64,000 nt of DNA, from contig NC_045145.1 in the NCBI RefSeq assembly GCF_008831285.2, positions 1,488,001-1,552,000 of the forward strand, in the 5' to 3' direction. The stretch comes from Nymphaea colorata. Lineage: Eukaryota; Streptophyta; Magnoliopsida; Nymphaeales; Nymphaeaceae. The notes beneath the pieces were generated by a model. The model saw only the letters and a program-made list of their open reading frames with translations. It was not told the origin of the DNA and did not search any database. The position numbers and the translations under genes are program-made. Below, one piece after another: positions 22,360 through 34,385 of this stretch. The first letter of the stretch is position 1. Each line of letters starts with the position of its first letter.

Positions 22360-23060
22360 CTTGGATTTTAGGTGTTGGACCGGCCGGAGTCCGACTCCTT
22401 ATCGAGCCAGGCTGGGTCGATGCCCAGGCTTAGACGTAGAACCTGCGTAGCCTTGCATGAATGGCCGGCTTGGGCTTGGAGCACATGGCTCTGTTGAGGG
22501 CCGTCAACCACAGAGGGGTACCTTGAAGAGTGGGTAGCAAGGCAGCCATGGCGAAGATAGGTTTTTGTAGTCGATGTCCAATGGTCTAGGGCTAGTCGTG
22601 AACAAGAGAGTAGCTTTCTCGACCAGGCTGAGGCTGACGCTGCTAGATGGTGAGAAGGCCGAAGCAGCGGCAATGAAACAGGCCTGGCCTGCCTCAGTGT
22701 AATAAAATATTAATTACCAATTTTTAAAATAAGTTTTACTTTTATATATGTAATATAGATATTTTAACTTTTGTTCACTAAAATTGAACTGTGCAGGGCT
22801 TAGGCTTAAGCCCAGGCATTGATCAAATGCCAACCAGAGCCTGGCCGTGGATGGCTGGATGTCAGAGTCTTGGACAAGACAGCCTCTTGGCCGAGGCCTG
22901 AGCCTACAAGCAAGGGACGGGTGGTAGTGTGGCAAGTTGCTGGCCGCAGGTGGCTGCCAGTAGATGTCCTTAGCCATGACTGATGGTTGTTAGGCCTGGT
23001 GGCAGCTAAAGCAGGGTCCTAAAGGGAGGGTCTAGGGAGAGAGAGAGAGAGAGAGGGAGG
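22360..23060. repeat. GC-rich repeat, right-arm copy
   Basis: Mirror of 12,431-13,150. Differences include a CGC-to-CAC and an ATG-to-ACG codon change in the longer chance frame, giving a feel for the arm divergence. Confidence 0.5.
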
Positions 23061-23599
23061 AGGGGGGAGAAGTAGTGGCTGGTAAGCATAGGGCCAATGT
23101 TGGTGTTGTGTCAGACTACCAAGTTTCATGATATGGGTTCTAGCAGAAGGCCTTCCTCTGAAGGTCTTCCTTTGAAGACCAGGCTACTGGTACTGGCTTT
23201 GTGCACTGGTGAGCAAGCATGGCTTGGGTGCGAACTGATGTACACTATGGAGCAGCTTGCAATGGTCGGCCTTGAGGAAATAGACAAACTTTGACTGGCA
23301 TTTTACAGAGAATGGTGGTAGAGTCCAACTTTGGTTCTGAAATATATGGTAGATCTTGGTGAAAGGATTCTGGGATAAGAGAGAGAGAGAAGAACTTCCA
23401 AAGGATGTTTGTAGAGCCAATGTTGGCTTATTTTTTCTTTTTTTTTTGTTTTAATTTTTCTTTTTTATGCCAAGTGGTTAGCTAAGGGATTCTTTTACAA
23501 TTTTGTAAAAGTTGTTACTGAGGGTAGTTTGGTCACTTTTATGTACACAATCTATAAAATTAATGTAGCGGATCATAAAGTTGATGTATTTGGAAGGAG

Positions 23600-24540
23600 G
23601 AAAAGCTGGGGGTAAGCCTCGGGCTGGGCTGCTGCTGGTACCCGGTACCCGTACCCAGCCCGACTCGGGCCCGGCCCTGAAGATTTGAGTTTCGGGCTTT
23701 TTTTTTTTTGGGCTCAGCCCGGCCCGGTAATTAATGGTCAGGGGCCCGAAAAAACCTGACAATAAATTTATTTATTTTTTTCCAAAAATAAACGGGCTTG
23801 GGGAGTTTTCTTCTCTTCTTTTCGCTGTTTTGCCAAGGACCAAAGTGAGTCTTCGAGGTTGCCAACTTGCAGGAAGGGGGGGCGGAGAGCGGCCGCACCG
23901 GTGAGGAAGGGGCTCACAGACTCGCAGTACTGGAGGAGGAGGCTTTGGGCAAAGGCGGCAGAGGTTGGTGGTGGGAAGTGGACGGCGGCGGCTGGCTTCC
24001 ATTGCCCAGTTCCATATCTAACTTTCTTCTGATCGGATTGGGGTTAGGGTTTTCGAAACTTGCGGTTTAGTGGATTAAACCACAATCCCTCCTACTATTT
24101 CCTCTGGTGGTGCGGTGGGTCCTTCGATGATGAAGAGTGCTCACAGCTTCTTCATCTGACTTTCCCTCCTTTTATTTCTCATAATTCTAGCAACCAAGAA
24201 AAGGGAGAAAGAACAAAGAAAAGGAAAGCAACACTGAGGGGAAGGGAGAGACCCTTCACGGCAGCAGCAAAATGGGGCTTAGCGACCCTTTACTGAAGCA
24301 GGGAAAAGCTTGAAAGTCAGAGGGGGAGAGAGAGACCTTCAAGACAGCAGTAAAAGGAGGCTGGGACTCAGCGAGACCCTTCACGGCAGCAGAAAACGAG
24401 CCAGGCTGGGCCTTAGGCATAATCTCAAGCCCAAAGCCCGATACTTTATCGGCCCGGGTTTCGAGCTGGACCGATAGCCTTAACGGGCTTAGCTTTTGCA
24501 ACTTTTTCGGGCCGGGCTGGGCCGACCCAGGTCGGTAGAT
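23600..24540. mobile_element. GC-rich exon-carrying element, right-arm copy
   Basis: Mirror of 10,960-11,890. The exon-like segment reads from the minus strand with its ATG mirrored near 24,014. Several substitutions and small indels separate the copies, for example around GTACCCGGTACCCGTACCC near 23,637-23,655. Confidence 0.5.
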
Positions 24541-24860
24541 TTTGTGTTTCACCGATAGTGCATGAGTTGTGTTTTCCCCATTGTTGCACACGATAAACTT
24601 GCAAATGGTCACCTATTTGGAGTTCTCATTAATGGCACTGCTAGGATGCCTGTATACATTTTTAAAATTCACATTACATGGTTTTTTATTTTACTCTATG
24701 TTGAATGAAATAAGATTTTATATGGTTGTTCTGGGCATGTGTTTCAGGTGAGCATCAAGACTAATCCTGAAGAATGAGCAGGCTGTAAGAGTGGTGATCT
24801 TTGGTGTTTGCCATTTTGTTTTTTGAAGGGCTAAACAAATGATCATTCATCTTCTATTAA

Positions 24861-25121
24861 GTGCATTGGCACCAGGAATCAGTTCTATTGCATGATCCAC
24901 TTCACGTCGGTGGCAGCCATCTAGGGAGCTCCACAGGCATTGTCCCTGTGAATTCCCCTACGATAGGTGCAAGCACCTCTGGGACCAAACGAGGAGAGTC
25001 TATAGGCACTTCCCTGATTGCCACCAAGTACGTGTCTTCACCGTGCTTCAGACCTTTCTTCAATTGAAGAGAAGATATCGTTGCAGCATTGAAAACTTTG
25101 ATAAAAATAACTGGAATTGAA
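24861..25121 (-). pseudogene. Ty3/gypsy pol linker fragment, right-arm copy
   Basis: Mirror of 10,372-10,632. The frame LKHGEDTYLVAIREVPID to MPVELPRWLPP is intact to the same shift, followed by the REVDHAIELIPGA segment in another frame. One residue differs (V here, A in the left arm). No other pol domain adjoins it. Confidence 0.75.
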
Positions 25122-25135
25122 ACATGATTCATATT

Positions 25136-25627
25136 TAGGGATGCCATTATGTTCAATTTGGATTAGATATCCTACCGAACCGTTTCCAAGAAAAAATTAA
25201 TATCCGATTAAGTAATCGGATCGGATTCAGATTAAGAAATGATATCTGATCGGATTTGGATATGGATTCAGTTCAACAAATATCGAACCGTTTCCAAAAC
25301 AAAATTAATATCCGATTAAGTAATCGGATCGGATTCAGATTTAAGAAATGACATCCGATCGGATTCGGATATGGATTCAGTTCAACAAATATCTTATATC
25401 CAATGCTTTTACATTTTGAAAGTCGGTTAAATTCGGTTCAGAATTTGGACTAGGATTCGAATTCAGATATGAATTATAAAGTGGGATGCAGATAGTGAAA
25501 TTGGATTTTGGATTTGGATTCGGATATGACTTTTCCTTGTTTGTATTTGAATCTGAATATTTGGATATCTGATAAATGGATAAGTTAAGAGTATATCCAA
25601 TTTGAATATGATTTGTTGACATCATTA
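25136..25627. mobile_element. hAT-like 492-bp element, right-arm copy
   Basis: Mirror of 9,866-10,357, starting TAGGGATGCCATTATG and flanked by TTCATATT and TTTATATT, the same near-perfect 8-bp duplication. The internal tandem pair is retained. Confidence 0.7.
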
Positions 25628-26019
25628 TTTATATTAGTTTGACGCTTACTAAATATTAGGATGTTCAAATATTGTTTAAAATATTTTTTTGTAAATACAC
25701 ATTGTGATACTAGCCATGTTAGAAATTGGTTCAAGTTTTCCTTCGTGGCAATGGTTGTTTCACTTACACCATCCACATTTCAGAGCAAATTCTTTTATAT
25801 ATTCCGTCACTTAAATGATGCTCCTTTGCCCCACAAGAAAAAAAAATTGAAAAGTTTGAAAGTAACCCAATGAACAAGCAATGTAATATTCACTTAAATG
25901 CACAAAAAGAGGAAAGAGAGAGAATAACAGATAGGTAAACAAGCGAAGAGCGCAGATGTGATATAAACCTGAAAAGAGGGGCAGCTGTCGATCACTGGAC
26001 TTTTTTTCTTCATAGCAAG

Positions 26020-26235
26020 TAGGGCTCCACAACGAGTCAAGCCAGCTTGAGCTCGACTCGAACACGCTCGTCAAAACACAGACTCCAACTCTGCATGTTT
26101 ATAAACGACTCGATTGAGTTAAATAAATTAAAAGAAACGAGTCATACTTAGGATAACCGAGCTCAATGAGTCGAGGTGGACCTCAAGCTTGAGTTTTCTG
26201 AGTGGAGCCAATTCGAGCTGGGCTCGTGTGCAGTG
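26020..26235. mobile_element. hAT-like MITE, right-arm copy
   Basis: Mirror of 9,259-9,474, starting TAGGGCTCCACAACGAGTC, with flanks ATAGCAAG (26,012-26,019) and CTAGCAAG (26,236-26,243). Confidence 0.7.
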
Positions 26236-26529
26236 CTAGCAAGTCATTGATTCTGGTCACTACATTCCATCAGTGGAAAAAGGGTGTTGAGATAGACAAA
26301 AAGAGAGAGATCTCCCTTTATTCCTTGTAGCATGCCTTCTGCCTCTCTCTCTCTCTCAAAAATTTTCTCCTCCCATTTTCTCTCTCTCCCCCTGTCTGTC
26401 TGTCTGTCTGTCTCTCTCTGTCTTTACACACGAAAATGGAAAAAAAAGAATGGGAGGAAAAAAAATTTCGCAAATCTAGAGAGAGAGAGAGGGAGAGTTC
26501 CTTTCTGTTGACGATAATTCATGCATAAG

Positions 26530-27281
26530 GAATTAATTAGGTTGGATATATCTGATTATCAACCTGATTTTGAATCCATTTAACTGGATCTAGTTAAAAA
26601 TGATTCCTTCGTAGCCAAATTCGATCTACTAAAGATTCAACCCGGTTATGTTTAATTTTGGGATCTTATGCTATCAGATCCAAATTCAGCTTTAAAAGAT
26701 AAAGCCCAAATTCAAATCCAAATAGACACAATCCTTTTAGCTCAAATACAAAAGAATTGAATCCAATGCTCCAAACCATTGATGATCGAGTACAAGAAAT
26801 ATGATTTTGAATAAAATTGAAGCAATGCTGTGATGGGATGCCGACGGGTTGGATTCGAATGAGATATACCCTTAATCATACCTACTTTTTGGATATTAAC
26901 ATATTCTGATTCGAATCCGGAATCAGATTTTAATATGAATGAAGAAAAGTCATATCCCAATCTGAATCCAAAATTCGATCTCACAATCTGAATCCAATTT
27001 TTATAGTAATATCTGAATCCGAATTTTGAACTGAATTTTGCCAATTTTCAAAATATAAGAGCATTAGATATGGAATATTTATTCAAAACTAAATCCAACC
27101 TGAATCAGTTTCCGAATCCAATTAGATATTTATGTACATCCAAGTCCGCATCAGAAATTTATCAGATGTCATTTCCTAAATCCAAATCCGATCTGATTTC
27201 TTTGTCGGATATTAAATTTTTTTCCATATCCAATTTGTTTCGAATCATTTTAGTTAGATAGCCGATCCAAATCAAATGTAT
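26530..27281. repeat. GGATTCGGAT-rich repeat, right-arm copy
   Basis: Mirror of 8,213-8,960. It ends exactly where the CNL fragment begins. The open frames at 26,742-27,044 and 27,070-27,261 are translations of the repeat words, not genes. Confidence 0.6.
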
Positions 27282-28329
27282 TCACACCACACGCAGAAAC
27301 AAGCTCCAAATTTCATCGAAACACATTTGTGGCAATTTATGAATTTTAGCACCAATCGCTTGGGAGACTTCTACCTTTCTATTAGTGATCAAAATCTTGC
27401 TTTCCTTTGCACCTCCCAACAGGATGCCTGCTGAGTCTCCCCACCAACCATCCAATTCCCATACATCATCTAAGACCAATAAGAACTTGCTCTTTGACAG
27501 CTCATTCTGTAAGAATGTGCACAAATCACTCAAGGAAGTGGCACCCCTAAGTTCTCTGGCCGATCCCTTCCATACTTCCTTTAGTATCTTTTCAGCAAAC
27601 CCATGCGATTTGGCTTCTATGAAACACAAACCCACCAGCTGCGGTTCCCAAACTGTTCTTTGACTTCATTAAAAACCATTTTTGCAAGAGTTGTTTTCCC
27701 AATCGCACCTTGACCTACAACAGATACAATAGAAACACTATCTTTTCCAAGCGCACTACTCTCTTTAAAGCCATCAAACAAGAGTTCTTTTACTTTCTCT
27801 TTATCATCTGCCCTACGCATGGGTGGTTGTGCAATACCTATGAGATGGGTTGTCTCTCGAGAATTGTCATGTTCACCACCAATAGGAACGTCACTCCTAA
27901 ATTTTGGTGTTGTGTTGAGCAAATCCACCAATTCCTTATGTTGTTCCATTTCATTAAGCCTTTGGTTGATGTTTTTAATTTCATTCCCAAGTTGGTAACA
28001 TGCAGATACATGTTCTTTAAAGCAAGAGAACAAAGTGGTCCAGGGCTTGCTTACCTTGTCCCTTTTGCAAAGTGCAGTTGTGGTTTGGTAGCATCATAGA
28101 AAACATCCTTCAGCTGTCCCTCCAGATCTCTGTTATGCTCATTGCTGAAAAAGGGCTTGTGATATGTGACTTTGAGTGCCTTTTGGAAGCATCTCACCTT
28201 CTCCTGGAGCTCCTCGAGATCGTCATCTGCATTCAAGATTAGATCCACCTTTTCTTCCAACAAGCTGGCTACAGCCTCCAACAGAATAGAAATAGGTGTT
28301 TGGACAATGGTGTTGATTACTGTTGTCAT
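27282..28329 (-). pseudogene. CNL resistance-gene fragment, right-arm copy
   Basis: Mirror of 7,164-8,212. The start codon is at 28,329, the P-loop GQGAIGKTTLAKMVF is in the 27,617-28,033 frame, and kinase-2 FLLVLDDVWE is in the 27,282-27,635 frame. The first two frames give proteins identical to the left copy. In the third, the missing A near 27,590 lets the frame begin earlier (GLCFIEAKSHGFAEKILKEV). The TAG after WWVCVS, the internal CC deletion and the truncation after RNBS-B are shared with the left copy, so the gene was already dead before the arm was duplicated. Confidence 0.9.
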
Positions 28330-28578
28330 CTCCTCCTCTGTTTTTTTTTTCTTTTCTTCGTAGAAGAAAGAGCTAGCAAAGGAAGAGAACTAGAAATCCA
28401 AAAATGGAACGAGAGGAAGAGGAAGTAAGGCCAAATAAACTTAGGTCCACCATTGCTTAAATCTCAAAATGAAAGAGAAGGAAGACGAAGGAAGTGCTCT
28501 ACAGGCTGGCAAGGTCTATGATTGGTGTTAAATAAATCTGGAAAAATTCGCAAACTACAAACTTCTACATCTCCTGCA

Positions 28579-29276
28579 TAGGGTCGCACATGAGCCAAGT
28601 CGAGCTCGAGCTCAGCCGGCTCGGGCTCGGATCGACTCATGTTTAGTCAGCTTGAGCTCGACACGAGCTTCACAACTTCAGCTCGAGCTCGACTCGAGTG
28701 ACTGCCTTTCAGCTTGAGCTCAACTTGAGCCGCTCTTTAAACTTGTTTCCACGCTGCTTTGACAAGTTCGCCCTCAAGGTGTCTTCCTTTTTCACTGCTG
28801 ATGATGTGGGGAGGAGGAAGGGTGGTGTGTTGAGAATAGAGAGAAAAAGGAGGAAAAATGAACGTGAGCATGGTGAGGAAAGAGAAAAAGGGGGAAAATG
28901 AAAAAGTGATTGGTTGATTGAAAATTGTAATAATGAAAGTGGGGTATAATAATGAGGTTTGAAAGAAACGTGGCTGCCTGGGTGAATAAAGGGAAAAAAA
29001 AGAGGGAAAATTAAAAAACATCAAAAAGAAAATGAGATTAAGCTGCATGGGTGGAAGGAAAAAAAGAGGGAAAATTAAAAACGAAAACTAAAAAATGAGA
29101 TTAAAGTCTAGCTGAGTTGAGTTTAATCGAGTCGAGTTCGACTAATTCGAACTTGACTCATTAATATACTCAAGTTTATATTTAGGCTCGAGCTTGACCT
29201 TTATAAAGAACGAGTCGAGTTTACTCGAGCGAGTTTGAGTCGAGCCCGAGTTGGCTCGACTCGTTGTGCAGCCCTA
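28579..29276. mobile_element. hAT-like element, right-arm copy, 698 bp
   Basis: Mirror of 6,206-6,914, starting TAGGGTCGCACATGAG and ending TTGTGCAGCCCTA, with flanks CTCCTGCA and CACCTACA. It is 11 bp shorter than the left copy, so small indels have built up since duplication. Confidence 0.8.
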
Positions 29277-30539
29277 CACCTACACTTCCTCTTTCTCACA
29301 TTTGTCGGATTCCTCATTGTATTATGTAAAAAGTTTGGATGCATGAACTTTTTTTTTTAAATCCAAAATTTTATTTATCCCATCCAAGTTTTGTGATCTG
29401 ACCATTGACTAGAAGTACAACTTGTTCCTGCTGCGAGGGAATGCCATCAACCTTGCCAAACTCATGGTGACGTCCCCATGATCATTACAGTGTGTTTCAT
29501 ATTTAGACTCAGGATCAGGATGTCTTTCAACAAACTCTGTTTAACAGAACTATGAGCTCAGAATGGGATGTGAAAGGTCTAACAATAGCAATAGAGCATG
29601 ATCAAGTGGCACTAGCCACACAAGGTTGGGTCAGACCAATTACATAGCCAGGGCTAGGTGTTGCTACTAGTCTTTTCAGCTATTTCCTTTCAAGTGGGCT
29701 TTCTTGATTTCTTGCACAGAAGGCTGCAGTTGAGGTTTAGAACAAGTGATGCAAGAAGCACTCATGAAGACAAAGTCAATTTTTTTCTTTTTATTTTTGT
29801 TGTACCTTTGCCCACTTGCTTGTGGTTCAGCCTACGACCTTTAGATGGCTCGTATTTTCTTTTCCTCTTAAAATCCCAATCAAGTTATCAAGAACAAATT
29901 GATAGTGGCCCTTCTTTTTTTCTCCAGACAGTCATTAATTTTTTAAGAAATTATTTGTTTAAAATTTTAAGGTTGTCTCAACATTAATTATTTTTCTCAC
30001 TTTAAAACGTTAAAAAAATAAAATGCCAATAATTTAAAAAATATGTGATAGTGTTATCCGAGAAATTATGGCTGTGGTGAGAATATAATGTACGTGATGG
30101 GTATTATATGAGAATGTAAAACAAATTGTTGAAAGATCGGTGAGTCCTTCTGGTCTCTTATTCGTCTAATATGTAGTTGTGATTGCATATACACAAGGTG
30201 GAATGGGTAAGATAATTGATGAATATTTCAAGAATAATTGTGCTTTTCTATGTGTGAGTGGTTGTCAAGACCATATTTCTCAATTGTTCAAGTTAATATT
30301 CTTCAGCCTTTATTGCTAACACCTTAACTATCTTTTTTAGCATGATGTTGAGACTACTCCTGCCATCAACAAGAATATAAGAGATGGACATCCCCTAGTA
30401 CGAGTGACAATGTATAGAGATTTGTTGTGATAGACATGTGATTGTGATATATGATCATCTGAAAACATTATCGAAGCATTGGACAACACGAAGTTGACAG
30501 TGTATGCAATCGCTTCTAGGGTAGTGTTTGGCTTTTCAA

Positions 30540-30850
30540 GGTATTCATATAAACTAAAGCAAAAAGCACAGTTGTGAAATGAATTTAATCCAAACCATCC
30601 ATTAGTTAAGAAAACACGGTGACAGGAGCATCATTTTCTTACGATAAACCAAGTGTATTTGTATAAACTAAAGCAAAGGAAAAAGTCAGTTGTAATATGA
30701 ATTTAATCCATAATATCCACCAGTAAAAGAGACAAAATGACGAGAACATCGTTTTTTTTTTATGATAGACAAAGGGTATTCATAACTAAAGCAAAAAAAA
30801 GACAATTACGAAATGAATTTAATCCAAAGCATCCAGCAGTCAAAAAAACA
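30540..30850 (-). repeat. 117-bp tandem array, right-arm copy
   Basis: Mirror of 4,641-4,945; the core ATGAATTTAATCC recurs three times. Confidence 0.7.
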
Positions 30851-32289
30851 GTGATAAGAGAATAATTTTATTTACATCGACCAAACATTATTAATTACAT
30901 ATTTTCAGGTTTATTCCCCTTTCAAGAATTATTCTCATTTTCTAGGGAAACTTTCCAAGATAAATGTATATATTTTACTCATCCAGTGACATATGGATAT
31001 GCTCATGTGCTGAAATCTATAACATTTTAAAAAGAATATTGAAATCTGATTTGTGGATCAGATATTATATAGGTATAGTTAAAAAGCAAGCCGCCAACTG
31101 GGAACCTTCTATGACACACCACAAAGTATTTACACAAAGGTAACATTTTAACCGAACTTTCCAGCGTGTTCTGAAAGGTCATACATTTTCTAGGGCAGGC
31201 CAAATAGTTCAACCTCAGATCTGGGTAGGGCCAAACTGAACCGAAATAAAAAAAATACATTGCACAACTAACAATATTTTATTTTTCTAATGTAAATTTT
31301 CTTTTTAAGTTAGTTAGGGTGGGGCCATGGCTAGGCGATCCCCCCTCCCTCTGCCCCAAGTCTAGACGACAACTAAAGGCTTGAGCTCGGCAAAAGGGAG
31401 AAGGATTCTTTAACTTCATGGAACAAGGCAAGAAAGCCTTGGATCATTCTGCACACTTGCTTTAGAATTGTATTTAATTCGGTAAACCCACTTATTCCCC
31501 ATGGGTTTTACATTTTTTAGAGTATGCACCAAATCTCATGTTTCATTCTCTTCTTGTGCCTTAAATTAAGCAGCCATGGCGTCACACTAACATTGGTGCT
31601 TAACGGCTTGACTAAAGGAGGATGGTTCCAAATGTTTAGAGATGACCACGAGAAGTGCTTTATGAGGTGTAGAGATATAAAGGAAATTATGATGATTTTA
31701 ATACACCAATTCCAGAATTTTAGTTCTTGCTCTATCAAACACATAATTTTCAATTTTAATACCAAAGTTCCAGTCTATCAAAGGGAAACTAGAGTTGGAA
31801 GTTTCATTCCAATTCTAGTTGAAGGTGAAATTTTGTTTCTATAACACAAGGTGGTCATACGCCCCCTTAAACTTAGTCCTCTAAGGCTTTCTAGAAGTGT
31901 TTATGGCATCATTGAAGGTGGTTCCACGAAAAGTTATAGGTGGCTATTCAGTTCCACGAAAACATATGCCACGCAAGGTTGGGGAGAGAATGGAACTGCT
32001 TTTACAAAGATACAAATGGAACCACATGTTCTCTTCAATTTGTCACATTGACAATTTGTCCTTGTGAAGAGAGAGAGGGAGAAAAGGGGGGGGGGTGCAG
32101 AAACCCCTTGTTTTCATGGTTTTACCATAGAATTTGTTCTTATTGGTGTGCAACTTTGTGATTAAGTTTCAAATTTTAAGTTGTTTGCCCATTTAACTTA
32201 CAGCACTAAAAAGAATATCTTGGTACTACAGGACAATCATACCCCAGTTTGCATCACAAGGAAACCAATTTTCCTTTCAACTCGAGGTA

Positions 32290-32467
32290 ACAAGTTTTGC
32301 TTTGGTGTCATACATGAATTGAACGAGTTGACGTGAACAAGTTTTAAATAACAAGTTAGGCCATAAATGAGTTAAGCAAGTTAAGGGAGTCGAGCTCGAG
32401 CTTGATGTTGTATAATCAAGTCAAGCTCAAGAGGGACAAGCTTGGGCTCGACGCATGTGCAGCCCTA
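32290..32467. mobile_element. Truncated hAT-like element, right-arm copy
   Basis: Mirror of 3,017-3,200, ending CATGTGCAGCCCTA at 32,467. Confidence 0.55.
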
Positions 32468-32511
32468 CATGGCGAAGCAACGTCGTTGCTACGAGTTTAG
32501 GTGTCCCAAAA

Positions 32512-33994
32512 ATTTTTATTAACAATATAACAGATAACAAAAAACAAGACACCTGAGCTAGAACAAACAAAAAAGAAGAGAGACATAAACCTCAAATACA
32601 AAGATAGAAACTACAACTAACCAAAAAGAAGATAGGAAAAAAACCAACCTCACTATACAAATGGATTACAGCCTCATTTCAATCTTGTTGACAGAAAATA
32701 CATCAGCTACAGAAAGCCATTTTCTGCACACCATTTCACCACATACAGACATTTCTGCACACCATTTCACCACATATAGATCGACCGCAAAACCTTGTAG
32801 TAAGGAGGAAAGATCACCTCTTGATGTTTCCACTTTATACCAGCTATCATATCCTTTAAATCATTGCAGACTCCACATTCAAGACCACTCAGAATCAAAT
32901 TGGCATGATGCATAATAGAATTTCTTTGTTTTCTTATGTTCCAAAAGAGTACATGTAAGCATAAACACTGCGTATTGCAACCCATTTATTTGAAAGAGCA
33001 TTTGAACCACTGTGAGATTACTTTTTGAATAGAGTTATGCACTTCTAGCCATGACCCCTCCCCCCATATATTTTGGAAAAAATATGATACTTATATTTTT
33101 AAATTTTTTTAATTTGCGCTATATAAAAATTTTGAAAAATATTGTTCAGTACTTGTATATTTTTTGCAAATACTTTTCTACGCTTCCTAAAAAAATTGCT
33201 GGCTTCGCCCTAGTATCTAGGGTCTCCTATGTTTTATTTTATGTCCATTTCATTTCAAGTTAATGGAATTATGAGTACCCCAATCCTCACACCAAATTTT
33301 CACCTTTACTGTAATCCAAACACTTCTAAATTAAGCAACAAACCTCTTCTCATCCCCAAAAGGCAGCTTTTCCATATCCAAGAGAAATAAGCATTACTTT
33401 ACAGTGTTCACAAGCTCCCATTCAAGTATTGGTGTCTGACGAAAAGAGTACATAAGGAGTTGGTGACGTCAAGAAGGCCAAGACCACCTTCTTGTATCGG
33501 AGCAAGCAGACTTCCAACTAAGTAAGTGATGTTTCTTAATATGATGAGAATCCCCCCAAATAAAATGACAATTTGTTCTCTATAAAGTTCGGTACAATAA
33601 GTGGAAGTCTAAATGCTCTCACCCAATAACCCACCACTTGCTGCAGAACATGCTTCTCATATAAGTAAGTGGATGGTCCACCCTTCTACAAAGCTTCTCA
33701 CAAGAGTCAGGGGTGAGAATACCAACAATGGAACCCAAATAAGTTAGGCAAAGTTTAGACAACTGTCAATAAAATTGGTTTGCAATGACCATTGTGTTGC
33801 CAAGAACATTAAAATGAATAAAAAAATGAAATGAATTTATAGTCAGACCTGCTTTGGAATTGAAATCAGGTAAAACTTGGTATAAACAAGAAGTGGATTT
33901 TCACAACAGCCCAAAAAAATAAAAGGATGTCATTTGCAGAGAAGAAGCGCCCCAGGTTAGAAGTAAATTAAGAAAGTCATTTTAGGGGCTTCCT
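32512..33994 (-). pseudogene. LINE 3' part, right-arm copy, cut at the palindrome edge
   Basis: Mirror of the left-arm LINE from its 3' untranslated region to the middle of the reverse transcriptase. The frame with FWNIRKQRNSIMHHANLIL is at 32,767-32,985. The LINE is severed at 33,994: the upstream RT sequence present on the left at 1,054-1,489 is missing and CNL sequence begins instead. One A fewer than the left copy is seen in the tandem pair near 32,750. Confidence 0.85.
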
Positions 33995-34385
33995 TTGAGA
34001 GCTCGTTCAGTAATTGTGTGCATAAGTCAGTCAAGGAACAATCAGTGTTTTCTCCATAACTCTTGCACACTTCCGTTAGTATCTGCCGCACCAAATCCTT
34101 ATGGTTTGGCCTTTCCGAAACACAAACCCACCACCTGCGTTCCACGAACTGTTGTTCAACTTCATTAAATACCATGTTTGCAAGAGTCATTTTACCGATC
34201 CCTCCCTTTCCAACAATGGAGATAATAGAAGCACCACCCTTCTCAGTCTTACAACAAAAGTCATTCGACGAGAGCATTTCTACTAACACCTTTGTATCAT
34301 TCTCCCTGCCTATGGGCAGTTGTACACCTATGTGATGGGTTGCCTCTTTGGAGTTGACATGTTCACCATGAACAGGGTCCTTACC

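Larger units (their letters stand above)
21615..33994 (-). repeat. Right arm of giant inverted repeat
   Basis: Reverse-complement partner of 1,490-13,879. Mirrored landmarks include the LINE 3' part, the CNL fragment, four hAT-like elements and the GC-rich repeats, all in colinear order. It ends on the outside at 33,994, inside LINE sequence. The next bases belong to an unrelated CNL gene, so this arm's outer junction looks derived. The inner edge lies in AGTTATATAACT. Confidence 0.95.
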
